Source: Seleniivibrio woodruffii (GTDB lineage: Bacteria; Chrysiogenota; Deferribacteres; Deferribacterales; Geovibrionaceae). Taken from it: a stretch of 64,000 bases of DNA. The position numbers and the translations under genes are program-made. This document shows positions 51,370-60,857 of this stretch, one piece after another. The notes beneath the pieces were generated by a model. That model made no database searches and was not told where the DNA came from. It worked only from the letters and a program-made list of their open reading frames with translations. Where the stretch lies: positions 23,106-87,105 of the forward strand of contig NZ_SMGG01000003.1 in assembly GCF_004339245.1 (NCBI RefSeq). Reading direction: 5' to 3'. Each line of letters starts with the position of its first letter. Position 1 is the first letter of the stretch.

Positions 51370-52806
51370 TTACACTATCAGGTGTTTGACGAAGTTGATG
51401 AATGCTGAGGGGAAGAATCCCACTATCAGCACAACCAGAACGCCTATAAAGCTTGTTATGAAAGCCGAGCGGCCTACAGTAGCGTCAACCTCATACTCAG
51501 GCTCGTTGAAGTACATGTAGATGGTGACTCTCATGTAGTAGTAGCAAGCAAGAGCAGAGTTAAGTGCGCCGACAATGGCGAGCCAGAGCAGGTCGGCCTT
51601 CATAGCCGCCATGAATATCTGGAACTTGCCTATGAATCCCGCAAGGGGCGGAATGCCCGCAAGAGAGAACATGAATATCAGCATTGCAAGGGCATACAGA
51701 GGGTTCTTCTTGGCAAGGCCTGAAAAACTCTCAAGACGCTCGTCCTCAACCATACCTTTGTTCTTCAGGATTCCCAGAAGCGTGAACGCTCCGATGTTCA
51801 TGAAGACGTAGATAAGCGAGTAGAGTGCGATGGCTCTGTAGCCTTCGGGGTTCATTGAAACCAGACCGATGAGCATATAGCCTGCGTGGGAGATTGCGGA
51901 GTAAGCCAGCATTCTCTTAACGTTGGTCTGAGCAAGGGCAACCAGGTTACCGTATGTCATAGTGAGCACTGCAAGGATTGAGAACAGAGGTACCCAGAGT
52001 CCTGCGGCAGGCTCAAGAGCGATATAAGCAAATCTTACAAGGGCAGCAAAAGCCGCAGCCTTGGGTGCCACGGTCATGAAGCCCGCAGCGGGTGTGGGTG
52101 CGCCCTGATAAACATCGGGTGCCCACATGTGGAAGGGAACTGCAGAGATTTTGAACGCAAAGCCCACAAGCATGAGGATAAGACCTATCTTAACAGTCAT
52201 GTTGTCGGCGAGCATTCCGCTCTGAAGCACTTCGGATATCTGGATGTAGTTAAGGCTGCCTGTTGCGCCGTAGACATATGTCATACCAAACAGGAACAGA
52301 GCCGAGGAGAACGCACCGATGATGAAGTATTTAACTCCGGCTTCGGCGGAACGGATCTCGTTCTTGTTGAAACCTGCCAGAACGTACATTGCGATAGCCA
52401 TGGTCTCAAGACCCACATAGAAGATAGTGAGGTCGAAAGCGGAAACCATGAACATCATACCCAGTATGCTGAAGAACATGATGGTGTAGAATTCGCCTTT
52501 CAGTATCCCTTTGTCTCTGAGGTATTCCACAGAGCCGAGGGTTGTCAGCGTGTAAGCCAGAGCGAATATCACGAAGAACACATAAGAGAATGTGTCCCAC
52601 ATCAGCATGTTGTTGAAACCGAGGTACTTGCCGCCCACGGGGGGTGCAGCCACCAGCGCTGTTATCAGCAGGAAGGCTATACCGAAATAGCCGACCATTG
52701 ACTTCTTCTCTTTAGAGGTCATGACATCAAGCACAACCAGTATCAGTCCGAAGACAGTCATCAGCACTTCGGGGAAGATCGATTGGAGGTTAAGCATAAA
52801 ATCCAT
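51370..52806 (-). CDS. nuoN: NADH-quinone oxidoreductase subunit N
   Basis: 478 residues, about 14 membrane helices. An antiporter-like proton channel of the complex I membrane arm. Typical parts are AGVKYFIIGAFSSALFLFG, FKISAVPFHMWAPDVYQGAP with the channel lysine and PTP motif, and KRMLAYSAISHAGYMLIG. GGAGG precedes the ATG. It lies 12 bp after nuoM. Confidence 0.97.
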   Translation of the reverse strand: MDFMLNLQSIFPEVLMTVFGLILVVLDVMTSKEKKSMVGYFGIAFLLITALVAAPPVGGKYLGFNNMLMWDTFSYVFFVIFALAYTLTTLGSVEYLRDKGILKGEFYTIMFFSILGMMFMVSAFDLTIFYVGLETMAIAMYVLAGFNKNEIRSAEAGVKYFIIGAFSSALFLFGMTYVYGATGSLNYIQISEVLQSGMLADNMTVKIGLILMLVGFAFKISAVPFHMWAPDVYQGAPTPAAGFMTVAPKAAAFAALVRFAYIALEPAAGLWVPLFSILAVLTMTYGNLVALAQTNVKRMLAYSAISHAGYMLIGLVSMNPEGYRAIALYSLIYVFMNIGAFTLLGILKNKGMVEDERLESFSGLAKKNPLYALAMLIFMFSLAGIPPLAGFIGKFQIFMAAMKADLLWLAIVGALNSALACYYYMRVTIYMYFNEPEYEVDATVGRSAFITSFIGVLVVLIVGFFPSAFINFVKHLIV

Positions 52807-52818
52807 TTCCAGCCTCCC

Positions 52819-54315
52819 TTACTTCATCGCCACTGCGACAGTGTTCATATGCTCAACAAGCTTGGCAACGCTTGCGTGCATATAGGACTGGAAGGTCTCA
52901 GGATACAGACCGATCCAGAACACTATTATCAGCAGGGGGAATATGTAAATTACTTCTCTAAGGTTCATGTCAGCGAGATTTTCCCATCTCTTGTTAAGGC
53001 TCTGATAGAGAACTCTCTGGAACATCCACAGCATGTACACGGCGGAGAAAATCACACCGATGGCAGCAAGGATAGCCCAGTCTGAGAACGCTTCGAATGC
53101 GCCCACCAAAACAAGGAACTCACCAACAAAAGCTCCCATTGAGGGAAGACCTATAGAGGCCATTGTAAAAATGAGGAAGATCGTTGCGTATACGGGCACG
53201 CTTGCAGCGATACCGCCGTAGTCCGCAATCTCTCTCGTGTGGGTACGCTCGTAGATAAGGCCTATCAGAAGGAACAACGCTCCGGTGATTATACCGTGGT
53301 TGAACATCTGAAGGATACCGCCTTCGATACCGGCCTGATTAAGAGCATAGATACCCAGAGTAACAAAGCCCATGTGGGATACTGAAGAGTAAGCCACGAG
53401 CTTTTTGATGTCCTTCTGAACCATGGCCACCAGCGCACCGTAGATGATCGCTATTACGGACAGAGCCGCAACAACAGGCATCAGCTTGATCGATGCATAA
53501 GGTGTCATGGGCAGACAGAAGCGGAGCATACCGTATGTACCCATCTTCAGCAGAACGCCCGCCAGAATAACCGAACCGGCAGTAGGTGCCTCAACGTGTG
53601 CATCCGGAAGCCATGTGTGCACGGGGAACATCGGAACTTTGATCGCAAATCCGATGAAGAACACCGCAAACACTATAAGCTGGAATCCCTTGCCGTACAT
53701 CATGTACTGCTCGGTGATCTTAAGTATGTCGAAAGTGTAGTTTCCTGTGATCTGACCGTGTGTGTAGTACAGGGCGATGATGGCAAGCAGCATCAGCACT
53801 GAACCCGCAAGGGTATACAGGAAGAACTTAACAGCGGCATATATTCTGCGTTTTCCGCCCCACACACCGATGATGAGATACATAGGTATCAGCATCGCTT
53901 CCCAGAAGATGTAGAACAGGAAGAAGTCCATAGCCAGGAAAGTACCCACCATGCCTGTTTCAAGAACAAGCATTGCTATGTAGAACTCCTTCTGTCTCTT
54001 CTGGATGTATGTGAACGAACCCAGAATAGCTATCATCGTAAGCAGTGTTGTCAGGAAGACCATAAGAATGGAGATTCCGTCAACTCCCAGATGATACTGA
54101 ATGCCAAGTGATTTTATCCACCATGCCTTCTCAACGAACTGCATTCCTGCTTCGTTCTTGTCGAAGTTAGCCATGAGCGGAATTGTAATGATGAACTCAA
54201 TTACACTCGCTATGAATGCTGCCCACATGGAAGACTTTCCGCCCCTGAAAAAGATCAGGATGAAAAGAGCCGCCGCAAGCGGGAAGAAAATCAGATAACT
54301 GAGTATGTGTTCCAT
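52819..54315 (-). CDS. nuoM: NADH-quinone oxidoreductase subunit M
   Basis: 498 residues from the ATG at 54313-54315; a longer frame to 54363 lacks a ribosome site and overlaps nuoL. About 14 membrane helices, antiporter-like. Motifs: QYHLGVDGISILMVFLTTLL, FWEAMLIPMYLIIGVWGGKR, VPMFPVHTWLPDAHVEAPTA, KKLVAYSSVSHMGFVTLG. It forms one of three proton channels of complex I. Confidence 0.97.
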   Translation of the reverse strand: MEHILSYLIFFPLAAALFILIFFRGGKSSMWAAFIASVIEFIITIPLMANFDKNEAGMQFVEKAWWIKSLGIQYHLGVDGISILMVFLTTLLTMIAILGSFTYIQKRQKEFYIAMLVLETGMVGTFLAMDFFLFYIFWEAMLIPMYLIIGVWGGKRRIYAAVKFFLYTLAGSVLMLLAIIALYYTHGQITGNYTFDILKITEQYMMYGKGFQLIVFAVFFIGFAIKVPMFPVHTWLPDAHVEAPTAGSVILAGVLLKMGTYGMLRFCLPMTPYASIKLMPVVAALSVIAIIYGALVAMVQKDIKKLVAYSSVSHMGFVTLGIYALNQAGIEGGILQMFNHGIITGALFLLIGLIYERTHTREIADYGGIAASVPVYATIFLIFTMASIGLPSMGAFVGEFLVLVGAFEAFSDWAILAAIGVIFSAVYMLWMFQRVLYQSLNKRWENLADMNLREVIYIFPLLIIVFWIGLYPETFQSYMHASVAKLVEHMNTVAVAMK

Positions 54316-54331
54316 GATATTTCCGTCCCCC

Positions 54332-56254
54332 TTACACAGTATAGAACAGTGTGACCAGTACAATCACGCCGACAACCATCGTAAAGATGTATGTCTGAAT
54401 GCGTCCGGTCTGCACATATCTTATCACTCCGCCGAACCACATCGGAACACGTCCGAATGCGTTTACGGTGAAGTCTATGATGTTAACGTCTATCGCTCTC
54501 CAGAACACAACGTCTGAAAGCATTACCATCGGATGAACGAACAGGAAGTCATATATCTCGTCAAAGTACCACTTGTTGAAAAGCAGCTTGTGAACGGGTT
54601 TGAATGTCTTCACTGTCTTCTCGGGAAGCACAGGGTAGAACTTCACATAGTAGAGGTATGCAACGGCTATGCCGACAACAGCAACTACTATTGAGAGTAT
54701 CATCAGCGCCTGAGCGGTTGCATGGCTCATGTGGTGAGCGTGCTCGCCTGCAGGTGCGAGAACCGGCCCGAGGAACTTATGGATGTATCCGTTTTCAAGG
54801 GGATATCCGAAAATCATACCCACGAGAACTGAAAGGATGGCAAGGAACACAAGGGGACCGGCCATTGTCCAGGGTGACTCGTGTGCGTGGTCGTGCAGGT
54901 GGTGGTCTCTGGGTTCGCCTTCAAAAACAAGGAAGTAGCTTCTGAACATGTAGAATGCAGTCATACCTGCAACCACAGTTGCCACGCCCCATGCGAAGTG
55001 GTGTCCGCCTGCGAAGGTGAAAGCAAGGATCTCATCCTTTGACCAGAAGCCCGCCAGCGGAGGAATACCTGCGATGGCAATACAGCCTATCAGGTATGTC
55101 CAGCGTGTTACAGGCATCTTTTTCTTCAAGCCGCCCATCACCCTTACGTCCAGGTTGTCGTGCATTGCGTGCATAACTGAACCGGAGCAGAGGAACAGAA
55201 GGCCTTTGAACATTGCGTGTGTGAAAAGGTGGAAGATCGCCGAAACGTATGCGCCGACACCGGTTGCCATGATCATGTAACCGAGCTGAGACACAGTCGA
55301 GTAAGCGAGGATCCTTTTAAGGTCATACTGAGTAAGACCGATGGTAGCTCCGAGGAATGCCGTTGTGGCACCTGCGAAGATTACAAAACTGCTTGTCATG
55401 TGCGCTTCAGCGAACAGAGCGTTGCAGCGTGCAACCATGTAAACCCCTGCCGTAACCATTGTTGCCGCATGTATAAGTGCGGAAACGGGCGTGGGGCCTT
55501 CCATCGCATCGGGGAGCCATGTGTGCAGAGGGAACTGGGCGGATTTACCCATCGCTCCGCAGAAGAGACCGAATGTCATAAGGTCGATAAGGGAGAACTG
55601 CATACCGAATACGGTGTAAGTGACCCCTTTTATCTGTTCAATAGCTTCGCTGTTGAAAGCATCGGAGTAGTTAAGGCTTCTGAATGTGAAGATAACCAGA
55701 AGGAGACCCACATAGAAACCGAAGTCACCGATCCTGTTCATTACGAAGGCTTTCTTACAAGCGTCAGCAGCGCTCTTTTTGAAGAACCAGAAACCGATCA
55801 GCAGGTATGAAGACAGACCCACAAGTTCCCAGCCGACAAAGAGCATCAGGAAGTTGTTTCCAAGAACCAGCACAAGCATTGACAGGGTGAACACTGAAAG
55901 ATATGTGAAGAATCTCCAGTAGCCCTTGTCGCCGTGCATGTATCCCATTGAGTAGATGTGAACCATCAGGGATATGGTGGTAACAACGATAAGCATTATG
56001 GACGACAGCGGATCGACGAGTATTCCGAAGGGAACCTCAAGCTTGCCCGCTATGACCCAGGTGTAGAGTGTGCCGTCTACGGTAAAACCTTGTGTGGATA
56101 CAAGGTAGAACAGTATAAGAGCGCAGACGAAGGAGACACTAACACCTGCGATGGCAACCACAGGAGCCGCATTCTTGATATAACGTCTTCCGAAAAGACC
56201 GTTAATCAGGAAGGCAACCAATGGTCCAAGTAGTGTTAATACTGCAAAGATCAT
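54332..56254 (-). CDS. nuoL: NADH-quinone oxidoreductase subunit L
   Basis: 640 residues, about 16 membrane helices. It is the distal proton channel with the long lateral helix at its C-terminus. Motifs: LFVGWELVGLSSYLLIGFWF, AQFPLHTWLPDAMEGPTPVS, LKRILAYSTVSQLGYMIMA. His-rich loop (DHHLHDHAHE) near residue 440. It starts 9 bp after nuoK. Confidence 0.97.
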   Translation of the reverse strand: MIFAVLTLLGPLVAFLINGLFGRRYIKNAAPVVAIAGVSVSFVCALILFYLVSTQGFTVDGTLYTWVIAGKLEVPFGILVDPLSSIMLIVVTTISLMVHIYSMGYMHGDKGYWRFFTYLSVFTLSMLVLVLGNNFLMLFVGWELVGLSSYLLIGFWFFKKSAADACKKAFVMNRIGDFGFYVGLLLVIFTFRSLNYSDAFNSEAIEQIKGVTYTVFGMQFSLIDLMTFGLFCGAMGKSAQFPLHTWLPDAMEGPTPVSALIHAATMVTAGVYMVARCNALFAEAHMTSSFVIFAGATTAFLGATIGLTQYDLKRILAYSTVSQLGYMIMATGVGAYVSAIFHLFTHAMFKGLLFLCSGSVMHAMHDNLDVRVMGGLKKKMPVTRWTYLIGCIAIAGIPPLAGFWSKDEILAFTFAGGHHFAWGVATVVAGMTAFYMFRSYFLVFEGEPRDHHLHDHAHESPWTMAGPLVFLAILSVLVGMIFGYPLENGYIHKFLGPVLAPAGEHAHHMSHATAQALMILSIVVAVVGIAVAYLYYVKFYPVLPEKTVKTFKPVHKLLFNKWYFDEIYDFLFVHPMVMLSDVVFWRAIDVNIIDFTVNAFGRVPMWFGGVIRYVQTGRIQTYIFTMVVGVIVLVTLFYTV

Positions 56255-56263
56255 AACCTACCT

Positions 56264-56566
56264 CTATCCTCTCATAGTATTAATTTCATCGGCGTTGATG
56301 GTCTGCTTGTTCCGGAAAAGCGAGATGAACAATGCAAGACCGACGGCGGCTTCCGCAGCGGCAACAGCCATGACGAACACGATAAAAATCTGTCCGGTCA
56401 TCTGCTGGAGATAGCTGGAAAAGGCTGCGAGGTTGATGTTAACCGCGTTGAGCATAAGCTCCAGCGACATGAACATAACTATAAGGTTTCTGCGTATCAG
56501 AACCCCAGCCAGTCCTATGCTGAAGATTATTGCGCTAAGGACAAGATAATGTGCCAAAGTCAGCAT
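56264..56566 (-). CDS. nuoK: NADH-quinone oxidoreductase subunit K
   Basis: 100 residues, three membrane helices. [20 protein letters not shown] with the functional Glu, then [20 protein letters not shown] with the second conserved Glu. Part of the membrane arm near the quinone chamber. It starts 11 bp after nuoJ. Confidence 0.97.
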   Translation of the reverse strand: MLTLAHYLVLSAIIFSIGLAGVLIRRNLIVMFMSLELMLNAVNINLAAFSSYLQQMTGQIFIVFVMAVAAAEAAVGLALFISLFRNKQTINADEINTMRG

Positions 56567-56577
56567 CCTTAACCCCC

Positions 56578-57090
56578 TTAATCCTTTTTCGCTATTACTA
56601 TCGCACCGATCATAGCAACCAGCAGAAGCACGGAAGCTATTTCGAAAGGTACGATGTACTGTGTGAACATAACCGCTCCGAAGGCTTTAACGTTGTGCAG
56701 CCCTTCGGGGTAGTTTATGCCGGTCATCTGAGCCGTTTTTATTACGCCCGTTCCCATGAGAGTCATGACTATCTGGAAGAAAAGTACCAGAGCTACGACC
56801 GCACCCAGAATCACTTTTACAGGGAGTTTTATGAACCCTGTAGATTTCGGGTTGAGCAGCATCACAACAAACATATAAAGAACCAGAATCGCTCCTGCGT
56901 AGACCATAACCTGTATGGCGGCGATGTATTCAGCGTCGAGCTGAATAAAGATTCCCGCCACGGCAAAGAAGGTCAGAAGCATCCAAAGTGCGGAGTGGAC
57001 GGGGTTCTCTCTGGTCACCATGAAAAGAGAGGCGACCACAGATGTTATTCCCAGCACCCAAAATCCTATATTCATAAAGATTTCGTTCAT
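56578..57090 (-). CDS. nuoJ: NADH-quinone oxidoreductase subunit J
   Basis: 170 residues, five membrane helices. [20 protein letters not shown] and the conserved [20 protein letters not shown] with the pi-bulge helix are typical. Its ATG overlaps the nuoI stop by 4 bp. Confidence 0.97.
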   Translation of the reverse strand: MNEIFMNIGFWVLGITSVVASLFMVTRENPVHSALWMLLTFFAVAGIFIQLDAEYIAAIQVMVYAGAILVLYMFVVMLLNPKSTGFIKLPVKVILGAVVALVLFFQIVMTLMGTGVIKTAQMTGINYPEGLHNVKAFGAVMFTQYIVPFEIASVLLLVAMIGAIVIAKKD

Positions 57091-57581
57091 TGCTGTACTC
57101 CTTCCACAAGTTTCTTTTTAAGATGCTTGTTTTTCCAGTTGCCTTCCACGTTGTCCTTATAGTTCTGGGACAGGGTCTTCATGTTGATAACATAGTGATC
57201 TCTTGTAGGAGCCACTGTGTTCCATTCCCAACCCATGTGGATTGCATCGACCGGGCAGACCTCTTCGCAGTATCCGCAGTAGATACATCTGGAAAGATCA
57301 AGCTCGTATTTTCTTATCAGCCTCTCGCCGTTGGGTCCGCAGTCTGTCTCGATGTATATGCACTCAGAGGGGCATACTTTCTGACACAGGTAGCAGCCGA
57401 CGCATTTTGTGCGTCCGTCGGCGTGGGTCTTGATATACTGAATTCCTCTGAAACGATCCTGAATGGGAGTCGCCTCGAAGGGATATCTGTATGTCACGGG
57501 TTTCTTGAACATGTGGCTCAGCGTTATGCCGAGACCCTGAAGAATCTCCGTGAAAAAGATTGTTTCAAATATGTTCTTCAT
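57087..57581 (-). CDS. nuoI: NADH-quinone oxidoreductase subunit I
   Basis: 164 residues. Two [4Fe-4S] clusters (N6a, N6b) are bound by CVGCYLCQKVCPSECI and CIYCGYCEEVCPVDAI. It relays electrons from NuoG to the N2 cluster. It overlaps nuoJ by 4 bp and starts 9 bp after nuoH. Confidence 0.97.
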   Translation of the reverse strand: MKNIFETIFFTEILQGLGITLSHMFKKPVTYRYPFEATPIQDRFRGIQYIKTHADGRTKCVGCYLCQKVCPSECIYIETDCGPNGERLIRKYELDLSRCIYCGYCEEVCPVDAIHMGWEWNTVAPTRDHYVINMKTLSQNYKDNVEGNWKNKHLKKKLVEGVQQ

Positions 57582-57590
57582 GGTTCACCC

Positions 57591-58550
57591 CTAATTCCTG
57601 ATCGCATAGACAACTATGCTGGTGATCAGCAGGTTGGCAAGTGCGACAGGGATGAGTATTTTCCAGCCGAGGCTCATGAGCTGGTCAAATCTTAATCTGG
57701 GGAGAGTAGCTCTCAGCCACAGGAAGAAGAACATGAACGCCAGCATCTTGATGAGGAACCAGACCAGCGGGGGAAGCAGAGGACCTGTGTAGCCGCCCAG
57801 GAAAAGGATTGCGCACATGCAGGATACAACATACATGTTTGCATATTCGCCCAGGAAGAACATCGCAAATCTCATTGACGAGTATTCCACGTGGAAACCC
57901 GCAACGATCTCTGTCTCCGCTTCGGGAAGGTCGAAAGGAGCTCTGTTGGTTTCAGCCACCGCAGAGATTACGAAGACCACAAAAGCCACGAACTGCGGAA
58001 TGAAGAACCAGAGACCTCTCTGTGCTTCCGTGATTTCGCTGAGGTTCAGCGAACCTGCCAGAAGTACCGGCCCGATGATGGAAAGCCCCATTGCCGTTTC
58101 ATAGCTTATTATCTGTGCGGATGAACGGAGTGAACCCAGAGTTGCATACTTTGAGTTAGACGCCCAGCCGGACATGATGATACCGTACACGCCGACTGAA
58201 GAAAGAGCGAGCACATAAAGCACTCCCACGTTGATGTCGGCTACGACAATATTGGGTGCAAAGGGTATAACCGCAAAAGCGGCCAGTCCGGGAACCATGC
58301 CAAGGAAAGGAGCTATGTAGAATACGGGTTTGTCAACCATATCCGGAGTCATATCCTCTTTGGTCATGAGTTTCAGACCGTCAGCCAGGGGTTGCAGAAG
58401 TCCGAAAGGACCTACGTGCACGGGACCAAGCCTCACCTGCATGTGACCGATTACCTTACGTTCGGCATAGGTCATGTAGGCAACGCCGGTAAGCACGCAT
58501 ACAACAATAATCAGTATCTTGATTAGTGTAAAGACAATCGCGAGTACCAT
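57591..58550 (-). CDS. nuoH: NADH-quinone oxidoreductase subunit H
   Basis: 319 residues, eight membrane helices. YAERKVIGHMQVRLGPVHVG, FGLLQPLADGLKLMTKED, ETNRAPFDLPEAETEIVAGF and EYSSMRFAMFFLGEYANMY are the conserved quinone-chamber and proton-path segments. It anchors the matrix arm. It starts 26 bp after nuoG. Confidence 0.97.
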   Translation of the reverse strand: MVLAIVFTLIKILIIVVCVLTGVAYMTYAERKVIGHMQVRLGPVHVGPFGLLQPLADGLKLMTKEDMTPDMVDKPVFYIAPFLGMVPGLAAFAVIPFAPNIVVADINVGVLYVLALSSVGVYGIIMSGWASNSKYATLGSLRSSAQIISYETAMGLSIIGPVLLAGSLNLSEITEAQRGLWFFIPQFVAFVVFVISAVAETNRAPFDLPEAETEIVAGFHVEYSSMRFAMFFLGEYANMYVVSCMCAILFLGGYTGPLLPPLVWFLIKMLAFMFFFLWLRATLPRLRFDQLMSLGWKILIPVALANLLITSIVVYAIRN

Positions 58551-58576
58551 TCCCTACCTCTTATCTATAACTTTCA

Positions 58577-60838
58577 TTACTTTACAATGTCAGCCTTAAG
58601 GCTTTTTCCGTTACAGAAAATGCCGGCTGTTGCAACAAAGTCCTCGGGCAGTGCAATGCAGCCTTTGGATACTTTCTTTTCTATTTCGACAAGAAACTCG
58701 CCTTCGAAGCCCTCGCCCTTAACTTTGACACGGTCCGCAGACTTGATGCCAAGTTCTTTAGCGTCTTCGACACCTATCTCAAGGACAGGCTCGCCGTAGA
58801 CCTTCGCAAGGTCGGGCGACCATCTTGTGAAAGAGCCTGAGTGGAGTCTGAGGCTTGCGGGGTAGAGGAAGAACTTTCCTTTACCTTTCGCTTTGCCGTC
58901 CGTTGCAGCGACTTCACCCGCAAAGACATAGGGGTAGGAAACCACGCCGCCGTCCCAGTTGATTCCTGCATACAGCGGTACTTCCTTTTCTATTGCGCTT
59001 CTCACTGCACAGACACCGGAAGGAAGTTCTTTACCTAGGCCTTTCGCAATTGCGCTGACCACACAGGCATCGGTGAAGACACCCTTGTCGACTGCTTTTG
59101 CGATGGACTGGACACGTCCCTCAAGGTTTGTGAAAGAACCGTCCTTCTCGGCGAAGGTTGCCACGGGAATGTAAACATTCGCCGCTGCGGCAGATTCGCT
59201 CATGAAGGGGTCGGTCACAAGGAGAAGCTCAAGACCTGCGGCTTTACCGGCAGATTTTGTCCAAACGGATCTCGCAGAAAGGTTTTCACCCAGAACAACA
59301 ACCGCCTTGAATTTGCCGGACTCAAGTCCTGCGGCAAACTCGGAGGGGCATTTTGCTCCGAATCCCATGTCCACGATACCCACTGAGTTGTTTTTAGCTT
59401 TCGCGGGAACAACCTTAACCTTTGCACAGGCTTTTTTGATGTCCTGAGCAATTTTAACGTCCGCTTTGTTATAGGGATCAAATACAACCACGGGTCTTTC
59501 AGCGTTTGTCAGCTTTGCAGCCAGTGCGGAGTATTCGTTTGATGCTCCGGCAACAGCGGCGGCATAGCCTTCCATTGCAGCTCTGACCTCATCGGGTGTG
59601 CCTGTAACAAAAGTTTTGGACACTCTTCTGAGAGCTGTGAAACCGGGGTAGAACACGGCCAGAGGAGCAGTGCCCATCCTTGCCGCATGTCTCACCGCCA
59701 GACCCAGAATGGGGTTGGACTCGGTCACATCAACATTGAGAACCGCAACACAGTCGCTGTTCTCAACCTCTTCCAGTGTCGCTTCGGGATACACTTCGTT
59801 TGTCTCAGCCGAGAACAGGTTCGAAGTGCCCAGAACGTCTTTTGCAAGTTTGCCTGCAAGGAACGCTTCCTCGTTTGTCAGTCTGGGGGAGACAACAACC
59901 GCAATGGCGTCAGCGCCGGCAGTATCTTTCACTTTTTTCAGCTTTTCGACTGCAACGTCGACAGCTTCGGAGAAAGAAACCTGTCTGCTTTCGCCGCCCG
60001 CTTTCACAACAGCTTCTGTTTCTCTCTTTTTGCTGTTGATGAACTCGAAGCCGAAACGTCCTTTCGCACACATATATCCGTGGTTAATGCCCTCTTCGGG
60101 GCTCTCTTTCATACGGAAGACCTCGTTGCCTTCAAAGTCGATGTCCACTGTGCATCCGCAGGAGCAGAGGCCGCAGACGGACTTGACTCTGTCAAGGTTC
60201 CAGGGTCTGTTTTTGAACAGGTATATCCTGTTGTTCAGTGAACCCACGGGGCATACGCTGATGCACTGTCCGCAGTATTCGCAGTTCCAGGGCTGTTCAA
60301 ATGATGTGCCTATTATAGTGTCAGTACCTCTGTTCAGGAAGCTTATCGCCTGAATGTTAACCACTTCGTCACAAATGCGCACGCAGCGTCCGCAGAGAAC
60401 GCATCTGTCGATATCCCTTTCAATGAAGGGGTTTGTGTGGTCAACGGGGGTGTCGTTGGGTTTCGCATCAAAGCGAACCTTGGTCACTCCCACTTCATAG
60501 GTAAGGTCCTGCAGGGTACACTCACCGCCCTTATCGCACACGGGGCAGTCCAGAGGGTGGTTTATAAGAAGCAGCTCAATGGCTGTCTTGCGCACTCTGG
60601 AGAGCTTGTCCGAACGGGTGATGATCTCCATTTTGTCAGTCACGGGTGTTGTACAGGCGGCCTGGAGTTTGGGGTTGCCCACCTGCTCCACAAGACACAC
60701 CCTGCATGCACCGAAAGGATTAAGACGGGAGTCATGGCAAAGTGTCGGTATGGAGACACCCGCCTCCTTAGCGGCGTCGAGGATGAGCGTATTGGGAGCT
60801 ACCTGCACCTCTTTTCCGTCAATTTTTACAGTAACCAT
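58577..60838 (-). CDS. nuoG: NADH-quinone oxidoreductase subunit G
   Basis: 753 residues. The N-terminal [2Fe-2S] domain has CHDSRLNPFGACRVC and a later Cys in AACTTP; HPLDCPVCDKGGECTLQD and two ferredoxin clusters follow (CVLCGRCVRICDEV, CEYCGQCISVCPVGSL). The molybdopterin-oxidoreductase-like part starts with CGLCSCGCTVDIDF and a Cys in GYMCAKGR, which can bind the extra N7 cluster. The C-terminal part is shortened and variable, as usual. It lies 19 bp after nuoF. Confidence 0.95.
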   Translation of the reverse strand: MVTVKIDGKEVQVAPNTLILDAAKEAGVSIPTLCHDSRLNPFGACRVCLVEQVGNPKLQAACTTPVTDKMEIITRSDKLSRVRKTAIELLLINHPLDCPVCDKGGECTLQDLTYEVGVTKVRFDAKPNDTPVDHTNPFIERDIDRCVLCGRCVRICDEVVNIQAISFLNRGTDTIIGTSFEQPWNCEYCGQCISVCPVGSLNNRIYLFKNRPWNLDRVKSVCGLCSCGCTVDIDFEGNEVFRMKESPEEGINHGYMCAKGRFGFEFINSKKRETEAVVKAGGESRQVSFSEAVDVAVEKLKKVKDTAGADAIAVVVSPRLTNEEAFLAGKLAKDVLGTSNLFSAETNEVYPEATLEEVENSDCVAVLNVDVTESNPILGLAVRHAARMGTAPLAVFYPGFTALRRVSKTFVTGTPDEVRAAMEGYAAAVAGASNEYSALAAKLTNAERPVVVFDPYNKADVKIAQDIKKACAKVKVVPAKAKNNSVGIVDMGFGAKCPSEFAAGLESGKFKAVVVLGENLSARSVWTKSAGKAAGLELLLVTDPFMSESAAAANVYIPVATFAEKDGSFTNLEGRVQSIAKAVDKGVFTDACVVSAIAKGLGKELPSGVCAVRSAIEKEVPLYAGINWDGGVVSYPYVFAGEVAATDGKAKGKGKFFLYPASLRLHSGSFTRWSPDLAKVYGEPVLEIGVEDAKELGIKSADRVKVKGEGFEGEFLVEIEKKVSKGCIALPEDFVATAGIFCNGKSLKADIVK

Positions 60839-60857
60839 ACTGAGTCTCTCCTCTGCC

